A stretch of DNA of 64,000 nt, taken from Pleurocapsa sp. FMAR1 (GTDB lineage: Bacteria; Cyanobacteriota; Cyanobacteriia; Cyanobacteriales; Xenococcaceae). The notes under the pieces are model-generated. The model did not search any database, had not been told where the DNA came from, and was given only the letters and a program-made list of their open reading frames with translations. The stretch's first letter is position 1, and each line of letters begins with the position of its first letter. This document shows positions 1-7,973 of the stretch, in pieces. The stretch is from positions 620,001 through 684,000 of the forward strand of contig NZ_OY762512.1 of assembly GCF_963665995.1 (NCBI RefSeq), read 5' to 3'. The translations under genes were made by a program, and so were the position numbers.

Positions 1-840
1 CTGAGTCGGGAATTAATAGCAGGGTTAAATATTAATCCACAAGGTCATTACTTAGATGCAACCGTTGGTGGTGGCGGACACAGTGAACTAATTTTAGATC
101 GCGGAGAAAATATCAGGCTGTTGGCAATAGATCGCGACGAGACGGCGATCGCGGCTACTAAAGCCAGATTAGCAGGTTACTATCCTCAACAGCTAGATTT
201 TTGGCAGGGAAATTTTGCTGACTATCAGCCAGACAATTTGTTATTTGAGGGAATTATTGCCGATTTGGGCGTTAGCTCTCCCCAGCTAGAGGTTCGGGAG
301 CGAGGATTCAGCTTTCGTAATGCTGCTCCTTTAGATATGCGTATGGATCGTTCAGACGGCATTACCGCAGCGGAGATTGTTAACCACTGGAAAGAGGTTT
401 CTTTAGCTGATTTGATTTATGAATATGGAGAGGAAAGATTTTCCCGTCGGATTGCTAAGAAAATTGTGCAGCAACGCCCTTTTCAAACCACTACGGATTT
501 AGCCACGGCGATCGCCTCTACTGTACCAGGAAAATATCGTCATGGCAGAATTCACCCTGCTACCCGTACTTTTCAAGCTCTGCGGATTGAGGTTAATCAA
601 GAACTAAAGTCATTAGAAAAATTTATCGACCATGCACCTAGTTGGCTCAAGCCTGGGGGGATTATTGGGATTATCAGCTTTCATAGTCTAGAGGATCGCA
701 TTGTTAAACATCGCTTTCGAGGCAGCGAGCTATTAGAAGTTATTAGCAAAAAGCCAATTACGGCTCAACCAGACGAACAACGAGACAATCCGCGATCGCG
801 ATCGGCTAAGTTAAGATTTGCGCGAAAAACCAGCAAATAA
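1..840 (+). CDS. rsmH: 16S rRNA (cytosine(1402)-N(4))-methyltransferase, 5' end outside window
   Basis: Class I SAM-dependent methyltransferase RsmH (MraW), which N4-methylates C1402 in the decoding centre of 16S rRNA in the cytoplasm. The frame is open from base 1, so the true start lies upstream; 279 residues are visible and the family is about 300, so only a short N-terminus is missing. The glycine-rich SAM loop (ATVGGGGHS) begins near base 58. Further family motifs visible are AIDRDE, the block [19 protein letters not shown] and the C-terminal [14 protein letters not shown]. The TTG at 121 is internal and not a start. The next gene is convergent, only 8 bases away, so this is the last gene of its transcription unit. 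Very secure by motif content. Confidence 0.96.
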   Translation: MSRELIAGLNINPQGHYLDATVGGGGHSELILDRGENIRLLAIDRDETAIAATKARLAGYYPQQLDFWQGNFADYQPDNLLFEGIIADLGVSSPQLEVRERGFSFRNAAPLDMRMDRSDGITAAEIVNHWKEVSLADLIYEYGEERFSRRIAKKIVQQRPFQTTTDLATAIASTVPGKYRHGRIHPATRTFQALRIEVNQELKSLEKFIDHAPSWLKPGGIIGIISFHSLEDRIVKHRFRGSELLEVISKKPITAQPDEQRDNPRSRSAKLRFARKTSK

Positions 841-848
841 GCTAAATC

Positions 849-1100
849 TCAGTCGCTTTCTGTCATTGTTTCGATACAAAGAGCGTTGGCTTCTGGTTTA
901 GATAGAGTCAAAATTTTATCTTGCAACATAATTTGCGCGCCTCCTTGAGCCACAGAAAAATCTAACACTACAAAAGCCGTACCAGGAACTAGCCCTTTAG
1001 AAATCAACTTGCCTATATAACCACCATAAACTCTGTTATAGCTAATAACGATCGCTGCCGAACCCAAAGATAATTCAAAGATATTAATAGTTATTCTCAT
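849..1100 (-). CDS. Small FeoA-domain protein
   Basis: 83-residue protein that looks like a stand-alone FeoA (SH3-like) domain. FeoA is a small cytosolic protein thought to modulate the ferrous-iron transporter FeoB. The sequence follows the FeoA pattern: an N-terminal strand with ELSLGSAAIVIS, a loop ending in KLISKGLVPGTAF (the usual 'L..LGL.PG' signature) and a C-terminal strand with alternating hydrophobics and the Ser/Glu-containing 'LSKPEANAL' end. It begins with ATG at 1100, 9 bases downstream of a second FeoA-domain gene on the same strand, so the two are probably cotranscribed. No feoB follows; the next gene downstream is convergent rsmH. Function in iron transport is inferred from the family only. 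Confidence 0.75.
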   Translation of the reverse strand: MRITINIFELSLGSAAIVISYNRVYGGYIGKLISKGLVPGTAFVVLDFSVAQGGAQIMLQDKILTLSKPEANALCIETMTESD

Positions 1101-1109
1101 AAACCCTCT

Positions 1110-1469
1110 TTAGCTGGCAAAAGTAACCATGATTTTTTGAGCAATTTCTGAGCCAACACCAATTAGCTTGTCCTCAAAGCTGAGAATTACTGAACCATTA
1201 TTAGTTTTGCTGATTAACTGCACTACTTGCCCTGGTTTTAACCGTAAATTTCGTAATTGGCGAGTGACTTTGCCTGAAGTATAGAGCTTGGTAATTAACC
1301 AGGAGTTTTCTGTAGGTATCTGATGCAAAAAATGGCAGTCGGAATTAGGATCTAGCTGTTTTACTGGCTCTAAAGTCGATTTAGAAGATATATCGCCAAT
1401 AAAGGTAAATTCCTGAAATCCTTTAGATTCCTTAGCATTTAAAGATTGAATATCTACAGAGTGAGTCAT
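1110..1469 (-). CDS. FeoA-domain protein with N-terminal extension
   Basis: About 119 residues. The last 60 or so residues form a second FeoA-like domain: VTRQLRNLRLKPGQVVQL is the characteristic 'L..L.L.PG..V.L' turn, followed by NGSVILSFEDKLIGVGSEIA. The first ~60 residues are polar and not recognised; they include a short Cys/His-containing segment (NSDCHFLHQ). I take ATG 1469 as the start; an in-frame TTG six bases earlier is less likely. It is the first gene of a two-gene unit with the 83-residue FeoA protein. An AT-rich perfect inverted repeat lies just upstream and may be an operator. A regulatory or FeoB-partner role is inferred; no transporter is nearby. Confidence 0.65.
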   Translation of the reverse strand: MTHSVDIQSLNAKESKGFQEFTFIGDISSKSTLEPVKQLDPNSDCHFLHQIPTENSWLITKLYTSGKVTRQLRNLRLKPGQVVQLISKTNNGSVILSFEDKLIGVGSEIAQKIMVTFAS

Positions 1470-1493
1470 GACCAAATTTATTGAGAGAAATTA

Positions 1494-1514
1494 CTATTTA
1501 TATTCTATAAATAG
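1494..1514. promoter_or_regulatory. AT-rich perfect inverted repeat, candidate operator of the FeoA pair
   Basis: Arms ctatttata (1494-1502) and tataaatag (1506-1514) are perfect reverse complements separated by three bases. The element starts 25 bases upstream of the ATG of the first FeoA-domain gene, a position that would overlap a promoter. The sequence is AT-rich like iron-regulator boxes, but it does not match a consensus I can assert. A regulatory role is an inference from position and symmetry. Confidence 0.4.
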
Positions 1515-1620
1515 ATATAGCGCGATTTGGTCTTGTTGACAATTATTTTTAAGTAGATTTATTTTATTCGTGGCGATCGAGAACTTTAAGCTCCAGATTA
1601 TCTGTAGAGATGCGATCGCC

Positions 1621-3327
1621 TTAATAATTATCAGCTTCTCTGAGTTCCCAAGTTTCATCTTCTCGCATTTCTAATATTCGACTGTGATACTGGGCTAAAC
1701 TAGGGCGATGACCAACGCTAACAAAGGTAATATTGGCTTTGAGCAGATGTTGATAAAGACTGTCCTCATTTTTGATATCCAAAGCACTAGTAGCTTCGTC
1801 AAGAATTACGTAACTAGGTTGATGAATCATGATTCTGGCAAATGCTAGTCTCTGCTGTTCCCCTAGAGATAAAACCTCATCCCAATCCTTTTCGACATCA
1901 AAACCACCAGAACGTTCAGCCAGATCGGGTAAATTAACGGCATATAGAGCAGCGTTTAATTCTGACTCCAAAGTTTTCAGATCGTCGTAAGGATAGCTTA
2001 GTTGACTACGCAGACTCCCCAAAATCATGTATGGTTTTTGGGGTAAAAAGAGCATTTCCTCTAGGTGAGGTCGATATATTGCCCCATTCCCCGAATCCCA
2101 CAAGCCAGCGATCGCTCTTAAGATAGAACTTTTACCACAGCCACTAGCGCCGATGATCAGTAAGCCTTCACCTTTGGGTACATTGACAGATAAATTCTTA
2201 ACTAGAGTTCTCCTATAATTAGGAGTCTGTAGAGTTATATTTTCCAAAGCCAGTCTATTTTGATAAACCGTGCTGATGTTAGGGCGATTTATTACACTCT
2301 TATCTAAAGTTAGTTGAGGACGCTCTAAATAATTTTCAAAGACATACAAACGATCAACGCTGGCAGCAAAAGAGGTCAAGGATTGAAATCGATCGACAAT
2401 AAAATTTAGCGAGCTAAATATTACGGCAAAAGCACCTGCTGCTTCGGTGACTTTTCCCACCTCTAGTTCCCCAGAGAAAACTTTAGGAGCAATAATAACT
2501 GCGGGCAAAATATAGGGAAAGAAATTGTAGGCAAGGGTGAATGAACCTAAATATATTTCTTGCCAAAGAACTAATAAATTGAAGTTTGTAAAAGCTTCAT
2601 TAAACTTGCGTTTAAGACTTTGATTTTCTTGAGGCTCTCCTTGATAAAAAGCAATGGATTCAGAGTTTTCTCTAATCCTAACTAATCCAAAGCGAAAATT
2701 AGCCTCTTTTTTAATTTGATTAAAGTTAATTTTGACTAGTATTCTACCGTATACGCCGACTACAATTAACGTACCGACGAAGGAGTATAAAATTAATATA
2801 TAAACCAACGTATTGGAAATTTTCCACAAAGCAAAACTAAAGGCAATCACCTGAAACAGAGAACTTACCAAAGACAGCAGAAAACTAAGAGAATCGACGG
2901 TAAAGCCTTTTATGTCTTCGGAAATTCGTTGGTCGGGGTTATCAATATCAATGTTAAAATTACCCAACTTATAAAAGGCGCGTTGACTAAAATAGCGGTT
3001 AAGGAAATGATTTGTCAGCCATCTGCGCCAGAAGTTACCTAATATTCCCTGAACGTAGCTAAAACCAGAAAACAGAGGTACATAGATAACTAAAATGATA
3101 AAAAAAGCCTTGATTGTTTTATAGAATCGATCGACCTCTTTAGCCGAAAGAGAAGAGATAATATCACCCTGTTGCTGATTTAATAAAACACTGAGTTTAG
3201 TGTATGCCACAAGTAAAACAAATAAAAGAGCTAGTAGAGTTAAAGCTCCTTTTTTTTCATTTCCGCTCCAATACAGCTTGGCAAGTGACCAAAATTTCTT
3301 TAATACTTTTAAATTAAATCGATTCAT
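1621..3327 (-). CDS. ABC transporter, fused permease and ATPase (SbmA/BacA/YddA type)
   Basis: Half-size ABC exporter with an N-terminal transmembrane domain of the ABC_membrane_2 (SbmA/BacA, peroxisomal ABCD-like) type and a C-terminal nucleotide-binding domain. Residues are counted from ATG 3327. The membrane part spans about 1-330, with hydrophobic stretches near 28-50, 75-95 and 150-195. The family feature 'WRRWLTNHFLNRYF' is near 100. In the ATPase, Walker A is GASGCGKSS (about 392-400), the signature is LSLGEQQR (about 485) and Walker B is VILDEATSALD (about 505), followed by the H-loop GHR. All catalytic motifs are intact. An in-frame start 36 bases upstream exists, but the ATG before NRFNLK suits the family better. 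Substrate is unknown; relatives move peptides, cobalamin or acyl compounds. Confidence 0.85.
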   Translation of the reverse strand: MNRFNLKVLKKFWSLAKLYWSGNEKKGALTLLALLFVLLVAYTKLSVLLNQQQGDIISSLSAKEVDRFYKTIKAFFIILVIYVPLFSGFSYVQGILGNFWRRWLTNHFLNRYFSQRAFYKLGNFNIDIDNPDQRISEDIKGFTVDSLSFLLSLVSSLFQVIAFSFALWKISNTLVYILILYSFVGTLIVVGVYGRILVKINFNQIKKEANFRFGLVRIRENSESIAFYQGEPQENQSLKRKFNEAFTNFNLLVLWQEIYLGSFTLAYNFFPYILPAVIIAPKVFSGELEVGKVTEAAGAFAVIFSSLNFIVDRFQSLTSFAASVDRLYVFENYLERPQLTLDKSVINRPNISTVYQNRLALENITLQTPNYRRTLVKNLSVNVPKGEGLLIIGASGCGKSSILRAIAGLWDSGNGAIYRPHLEEMLFLPQKPYMILGSLRSQLSYPYDDLKTLESELNAALYAVNLPDLAERSGGFDVEKDWDEVLSLGEQQRLAFARIMIHQPSYVILDEATSALDIKNEDSLYQHLLKANITFVSVGHRPSLAQYHSRILEMREDETWELREADNY

Positions 3328-3378
3328 TTTGCTTTTATTAACTATAAGAATAATGCTCGGCAAATATTTGGCATCAAG

Positions 3379-3870
3379 CTAACTCTTAGCCTGATGTTTT
3401 TCCAAATTCACAACGTAATCCAATAAACCTGCACAAGCATCAAATAGTAGTTCAATCACATAATTAAAACCATCTTGACCACCGTAATAGGGATCGGGGA
3501 CTTCTCGCTCATTTCGCTCAGTAGCAAAGTCACACATCAGGCGCACTTTGGATTCATATTTTCCTTCTCGATCTAAATACAAAATATCCTGGTAATTTTC
3601 TCGATCCATAGCTAAAATCAGGTCAAACTGCTGCAAGTCTGAAGGTTTTAGTTTGCGGGATTTTCCCTGTAGCTCAATCCCTTTTGTAATAGCAGCAGCG
3701 TTCATCCGCCGATCTGGAGATGCACCGATATGATACCCCGAAGTTCCAGCCGAATCACAGATAATTTTGTCGGACATACCAGCTTCTGTTATCAGGTAGT
3801 TCATAATGTTTTCTGCTGATGGAGAACGACAAATATTACCCAGGCAAACAAATAACAATTTATAGGTCAT
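3379..3870 (-). CDS. Low-molecular-weight protein tyrosine phosphatase
   Basis: Cytosolic phosphatase of the low-molecular-weight PTP / arsenate-reductase-like fold. From ATG 3870 it has 163 residues, the usual length. The P-loop CLGNICRS lies at residues 9-16 with nucleophile Cys9 and Arg15. The general acid loop DPYYGG sits near residue 126 and the tyrosine-rich segment is as expected. A TTG six bases upstream is a possible but weaker start. It is upstream of, and on the same strand as, the ABC exporter, about 50 bases apart, so the two may be cotranscribed. In cyanobacteria and other bacteria such enzymes often dephosphorylate BY-kinases of exopolysaccharide assembly; this genome carries one at 46399-48588. 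That link is inference. Confidence 0.9.
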   Translation of the reverse strand: MTYKLLFVCLGNICRSPSAENIMNYLITEAGMSDKIICDSAGTSGYHIGASPDRRMNAAAITKGIELQGKSRKLKPSDLQQFDLILAMDRENYQDILYLDREGKYESKVRLMCDFATERNEREVPDPYYGGQDGFNYVIELLFDACAGLLDYVVNLEKHQAKS

Positions 3871-4149
3871 GAACAATTGAAGGTGATTTACTGTACTAAG
3901 TATTTTTATTGTTTATGGAAGGATTTGATACCGCTTGCGGTAACTACTTAAACTGGATTAATTATCAGAACTTAAAATAAGATAGTAAGTTTTTCTTTCT
4001 AAGATCGACAATCATTTTGTCAATGTACCACAGAGTTAACAAAACAGACTGGTAAGGAAAATTTCTAATAAAATTAGAAACCGATGATGCCTATCTATTT
4101 CTAGCTATTTTTATCGCTTATCAACACATATAGACAGGAAAGTAATTTT

Positions 4150-5556
4150 ATGTTTAAGACTAAAACCAGAGGAAGAAGAGTTTTTTCCTATCGTCAGCAG
4201 AAACGTCGTCGTTTTTCGCTCTTTTCAGCGATCGCATCTTTGGCTCTATTTTTGCTAATCTTAGAATTGCTAACTCGCATATTTGTCGATCTTTCAGGCA
4301 ATAGAGATAAGTTTGCTCAAGGCAAGACAGGCTCCGAAATAATTCAGGCTTATCAGCTTAAGTTTGTCCCGAATGAATCTCAAATAGATCGAACCAAAGA
4401 TCAGCAAGCACTGTTTGCTAAACCTGCTTTATCAGTTGGTTATCAGCTATTAAGCAATCAAGAAAGCCAGTTTTGGCAAATTAATCCCCAGGGATTTCGC
4501 GATCGCGATCCTGTACCATTAGTTAAACCCAAGGATGAGATTAGGATATTTATCTTGGGCAATTCAACTGCCTTTGGCTACGGCAGTCGTGAAAATGGAG
4601 CTACGATTAGCGAACAGCTAGAACAACGTCTAGAAGAGCGTCTGCAACAGCAAAAAACTTCGCCTCAGCTATATAAAAGCGGCTTGTTATCTGGCGATCA
4701 AGCAGAAAAACCAAAATCTCCAGCCAAACCAGCTAAAATTAAGCCTGGAAATTATCGTGTTATTAACGCTGCTGTTCCTGGTTATGTTTCGGGTAACGAA
4801 TTGGCTCAACTGGCTTTACAAATTTTAAAATATAAGCCTGATCTAATTATTGTCATGGATGGCTATGAAGACTTTATGCTTCCTAGCAATGAAGATGCTA
4901 CCCAAGTACCTCAACTCAAAAATTATCTTGAGGATCGGCAAACTGGGTTTAAGGGATATATTAACCAGTTAATTGAGCCAATAAAAAATAAAAGTTATTT
5001 GGTTAAAATAGCTCAGGAACGTTGGCTAAATAGTAAACAAGCTGACGAAAAAACTGATTTTATTCTTGATGAACAAAGCTCTAAGCTGGTTCAATATTTA
5101 CCTCAAAACCAAAAGGAACTACAAGCCAGGATAGATCGCTATGTAGAACATCAAAAACAAATGCTTAGTCTTAGTACAGCATCTCTTGTTCCTTTAATAG
5201 TGGCAATACAGCCTGAAATTACTGGACGCAACCCCGCTCAACTAACCGATACTGAGGGAACAATTACTACTGAGCTTGGCAGAACCTATATCGAGCGGAT
5301 GAGAAATGAATATCCAGCTTTAATCGAAGCAACACAGCAGCTAGCTGAAGCCTTTCCTCAAAATTTAAAAGCTGTTGATTTATATAAGTTAAGCGATCAA
5401 TATCCTTCCCCCAGCTTTATCGATCCCATTAATCTAAACGAAGCAGCTAATCAAAAAGTAGCCGAACAGCTTTACTACGCTATTGCTAGCTTTTCTAAGA
5501 TGCAGGTTACATCCAAACAAGCACCAACTCCAAAACCCGTAGATCAAAATCGATGA
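4150..5556 (+). CDS. Membrane-anchored SGNH-hydrolase-like protein with altered catalytic triad
   Basis: 468 residues. A very basic N-terminus (RRVFSYRQQKRRRFS) precedes one transmembrane helix at about 24-42, so the rest is probably periplasmic. The body has the SGNH/GDSL fold motifs: block I is ILGNSTAFGYG with Ser139, block II contains NAAVPGYVSGNE, and a third strand reads PDLIIVMDGYED. In the last block the usual 'DxxH-L-N' is DPINLNE: the catalytic His position is Asn428. A lysine/proline-rich insertion at about 183-196 separates blocks I and II. The stop codon overlaps the start of the isomerase gene (ATGA), so the two are translationally coupled. A role on acyl or acetyl groups is family knowledge; the missing His makes normal hydrolysis doubtful. 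Confidence 0.7.
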   Translation: MFKTKTRGRRVFSYRQQKRRRFSLFSAIASLALFLLILELLTRIFVDLSGNRDKFAQGKTGSEIIQAYQLKFVPNESQIDRTKDQQALFAKPALSVGYQLLSNQESQFWQINPQGFRDRDPVPLVKPKDEIRIFILGNSTAFGYGSRENGATISEQLEQRLEERLQQQKTSPQLYKSGLLSGDQAEKPKSPAKPAKIKPGNYRVINAAVPGYVSGNELAQLALQILKYKPDLIIVMDGYEDFMLPSNEDATQVPQLKNYLEDRQTGFKGYINQLIEPIKNKSYLVKIAQERWLNSKQADEKTDFILDEQSSKLVQYLPQNQKELQARIDRYVEHQKQMLSLSTASLVPLIVAIQPEITGRNPAQLTDTEGTITTELGRTYIERMRNEYPALIEATQQLAEAFPQNLKAVDLYKLSDQYPSPSFIDPINLNEAANQKVAEQLYYAIASFSKMQVTSKQAPTPKPVDQNR

Positions 5557-7256
5557 AGGAAAAAGTTTTACAGCTTGATGATGATATAAACACCGATGAC
5601 ATTATTCCCGCACATCGGACGACTAACCCAGATCCAGAACATCTCAAGCATTATGTTCTAGAACACATAATCGGTATTGATACTTTATTAGAATATGACC
5701 TAATAGAAGCAGGAAAAAACTTTGGCTGTGGTTCGAGTCGAGAGTATGCACCCGTCGCTATCAAAGCTGCGGGAATCAAGCTTGTTCGCGCTCATTCTTT
5801 TGCCGAGATTTTTTATCGCAACAGTATTAATATTGGCTTAAATTTAGAAATAATTGGTGATAGTCCAGATAATCCCCTGGTTACAGCTATTTCCGCAGCA
5901 GGGGGATTAACAGCTTTTAATCAACAAAGGTTACAAAATAAAATATCTGTTCCCAAGAACAATACTGCACCTTGTCCGATGACAATGGCAGAGAAGATGT
6001 TAGCCAAAGCTTCGGGGAATGACTATGTAAAGCCTGGAGAGATAGTGTTTGCTAAGGTAGATTTGGCAATGTCCCATGATGCGATCGCCGCACCCGTATT
6101 TCGGCTCTTTCATCACTATTTCGGTAAAAATGCCCAGATTTGGGATTCTAGCAAAGTAGTTTTAGTAGCCGATCATTTTATTCAAGTTAATGATATTAGA
6201 GTAGATCCTCAAGCTACTAAGCTTTACCAGGATATGATTGATTTTGCTCATCAGCATGGCTGCAAGCTATTTGACCTAATATCTCCTGGGGAGGCATCAG
6301 GAATATGTCATGTTTTGTTACCAGAACAAGGTTTAATTCGTCCAGGAATGATCATTGCGGGGACAGATTCTCATAGCTGCACCTATGGCGCATTTGGTAG
6401 TTTTTCCACTGGTGTAGGCACTACCGACATGGCAAATATTTTAGCTACAGGAAATATGTGGCTGCGTGTCCCTGGGACGATTGTTTTTGAGCTTTTTGGA
6501 ACACTACCTAAATATCTTAGTGCTAAAGACATCATGCTGTTTATTTTGGGCAAAATTGGCTGTCAGGGTGCAATTGGTAAGGTAATGGAGTTTCGAGGCA
6601 GCGTTATTGAACAGCTATCTATTGATGAACGAATGACTCTAAGTAATATGGCGGTTGAGTGTGGCGCAATGTGTGGCTTAATTGCCCCTGATGCTGTAAC
6701 TGAGGAATATCTAAAAGACAAAAGTAAATCTGAGTTTGACACTGTAGTCGGTGATAATGACGCAGAACATGACCACGTATATCAGTTCGATCTCAGTAAG
6801 CTTGAGCCACAAATAGCCTGTCCTCCAAAACCCGATCAAGTGTTAAATATTAGTGAATTACCTGATACACCAATTACTTTAGCTTTTGTTGGTTCATGCA
6901 CAGGGGGTAAATTAGCAGACTTAGCTCAAGTGGCAAAGGTATTAACCAACCAGCGTATTAACCCAAACGTGCAGATGTACGTTGTTCCTGCTTCGCAGTT
7001 AGTTCGTCAACAAGCAGAAGAAGTAGGCTACTTTGATATTTTTCGACAGGCTGGGGTACAAATTCTCAAGTCTGGTTGTGGTGCCTGTATTAATTCTGGA
7101 AAGGGAGTTCTAGGCAAGCAAGAAACGGGTATTTATGCTACTAATCGTAACTTTACAGGGCGTACTGGCGATCCAACTGGTAAAAATTATTTGGCATCTC
7201 CAAGAGTAGTAAGCATCTCGGCTATCAACGGCAAGATAAGCGATAAATTAGTCTAA
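5553..7256 (+). CDS. Fused LeuD-LeuC isomerase (3-isopropylmalate dehydratase / aconitase family)
   Basis: 567 residues joining the small (swivel) and large [4Fe-4S] subunits of an isopropylmalate-isomerase-like enzyme in one chain, small domain first. The LeuD part (about 1-140) has DDDINTDDIIPAHRTT, the substrate loop FGCGSSRE (57-63) and RAHSFAEIFYRN. The LeuC part (about 155-567) has AGTDSHSCTYGAFG, cluster ligands Cys449 in GSCTGGK and Cys509/Cys512 in GCGAC, and the LeuC hallmark NRNFTGRTGDP. Start ATG 5553 overlaps the upstream SGNH stop by four bases. The chemistry is dehydration and rehydration of an alkylmalate. The substrate is not known; with the synthase-like gene at 16469 it could carry out one round of 2-oxo-acid chain elongation. 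A dedicated dehydrogenase (LeuB-like) is not in the window. Confidence 0.88.
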   Translation: MKEKVLQLDDDINTDDIIPAHRTTNPDPEHLKHYVLEHIIGIDTLLEYDLIEAGKNFGCGSSREYAPVAIKAAGIKLVRAHSFAEIFYRNSINIGLNLEIIGDSPDNPLVTAISAAGGLTAFNQQRLQNKISVPKNNTAPCPMTMAEKMLAKASGNDYVKPGEIVFAKVDLAMSHDAIAAPVFRLFHHYFGKNAQIWDSSKVVLVADHFIQVNDIRVDPQATKLYQDMIDFAHQHGCKLFDLISPGEASGICHVLLPEQGLIRPGMIIAGTDSHSCTYGAFGSFSTGVGTTDMANILATGNMWLRVPGTIVFELFGTLPKYLSAKDIMLFILGKIGCQGAIGKVMEFRGSVIEQLSIDERMTLSNMAVECGAMCGLIAPDAVTEEYLKDKSKSEFDTVVGDNDAEHDHVYQFDLSKLEPQIACPPKPDQVLNISELPDTPITLAFVGSCTGGKLADLAQVAKVLTNQRINPNVQMYVVPASQLVRQQAEEVGYFDIFRQAGVQILKSGCGACINSGKGVLGKQETGIYATNRNFTGRTGDPTGKNYLASPRVVSISAINGKISDKLV

Positions 7257-7346
7257 TTTGCTTAAACCATATTCTTAATTAAATTGTTAGGATTGTTGGT
7301 TGTTACTTTTCAATTCATGCTTAATAACTTTAGGTTGAGCGATTTT

Positions 7347-7973
7347 ATGTTTAATTATCCTATTAGGTTTAAAAATAGTAGCTTTTTAATTAAACTTATT
7401 GCTTCATTAATTATTAGTTTGGGAATGAGTTTTACTGTACTAGCTCAAGACACTATTGATCAGGTAAAGCTATCTCCTCAAGAACAAACTAAGTTAAATC
7501 AAGGTCAAGTAGTACTTAAAGGCAGCAAAGGGAAATATGTCGGGGAGGTAATTGCCACGGGGAATGTGAATACTGCTTGGCAAGTATTGACTGACTACAA
7601 TAACTTTCGCAATTTTCTGCCAAATGTTTCTGCAAGTAGAATAGTTAAAAGTAATGGCGATCGCAAAATATTTGAGCAGGTAAATAAAGTTGATTTATTC
7701 TTTTATACGCAAGAGTATACAGTACAAATCGAGTCGTCAGAAGTGAAACCACAAAAGATAACTTTTAAACTGTATAAAGGAGACTTAAAACATTTATCAG
7801 GAAGTTGGCAAATTAAAAAAATTGATGCCAATAGAATTATGGTTATTCATACTGCTGATGTTGTACCTAAAACTACTACAGAGAAAGCTTTCTTTTACGG
7901 TATTTACGAAAATTCTATTGAAAAAACATTAGCAGCGATCTCTTTAGAGATTACTAAACGGTCTAAAAATTAA
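7347..7973 (+). CDS. Exported SRPBCC (START/Bet v1-like) domain protein
   Basis: About 208 residues from ATG 7347. A signal peptide is visible (positive MFNYPIRFKNSS, hydrophobic core LIKLIASLIISLGMSF, cleavage near VLAQ), so the protein is exported or lumenal. The mature part resembles cyanobacterial SRPBCC / 'cyclase-dehydrase' proteins: GEVIATGNVNTAWQVLTDYNNF and FLPNVSASRIVK give the helix-grip pattern, with GSWQIKKID and an amphipathic C-terminal helix. This fold binds lipids or polyketide-like ligands in a hydrophobic pocket. An earlier TTG at 7284 would put extra residues ahead of the signal and is less likely. It lies 90 bases after the LeuDC fusion on the same strand, and its end overlaps the convergent synthase gene by 11 bases. 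Specific function unknown. Confidence 0.65.
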   Translation: MFNYPIRFKNSSFLIKLIASLIISLGMSFTVLAQDTIDQVKLSPQEQTKLNQGQVVLKGSKGKYVGEVIATGNVNTAWQVLTDYNNFRNFLPNVSASRIVKSNGDRKIFEQVNKVDLFFYTQEYTVQIESSEVKPQKITFKLYKGDLKHLSGSWQIKKIDANRIMVIHTADVVPKTTTEKAFFYGIYENSIEKTLAAISLEITKRSKN

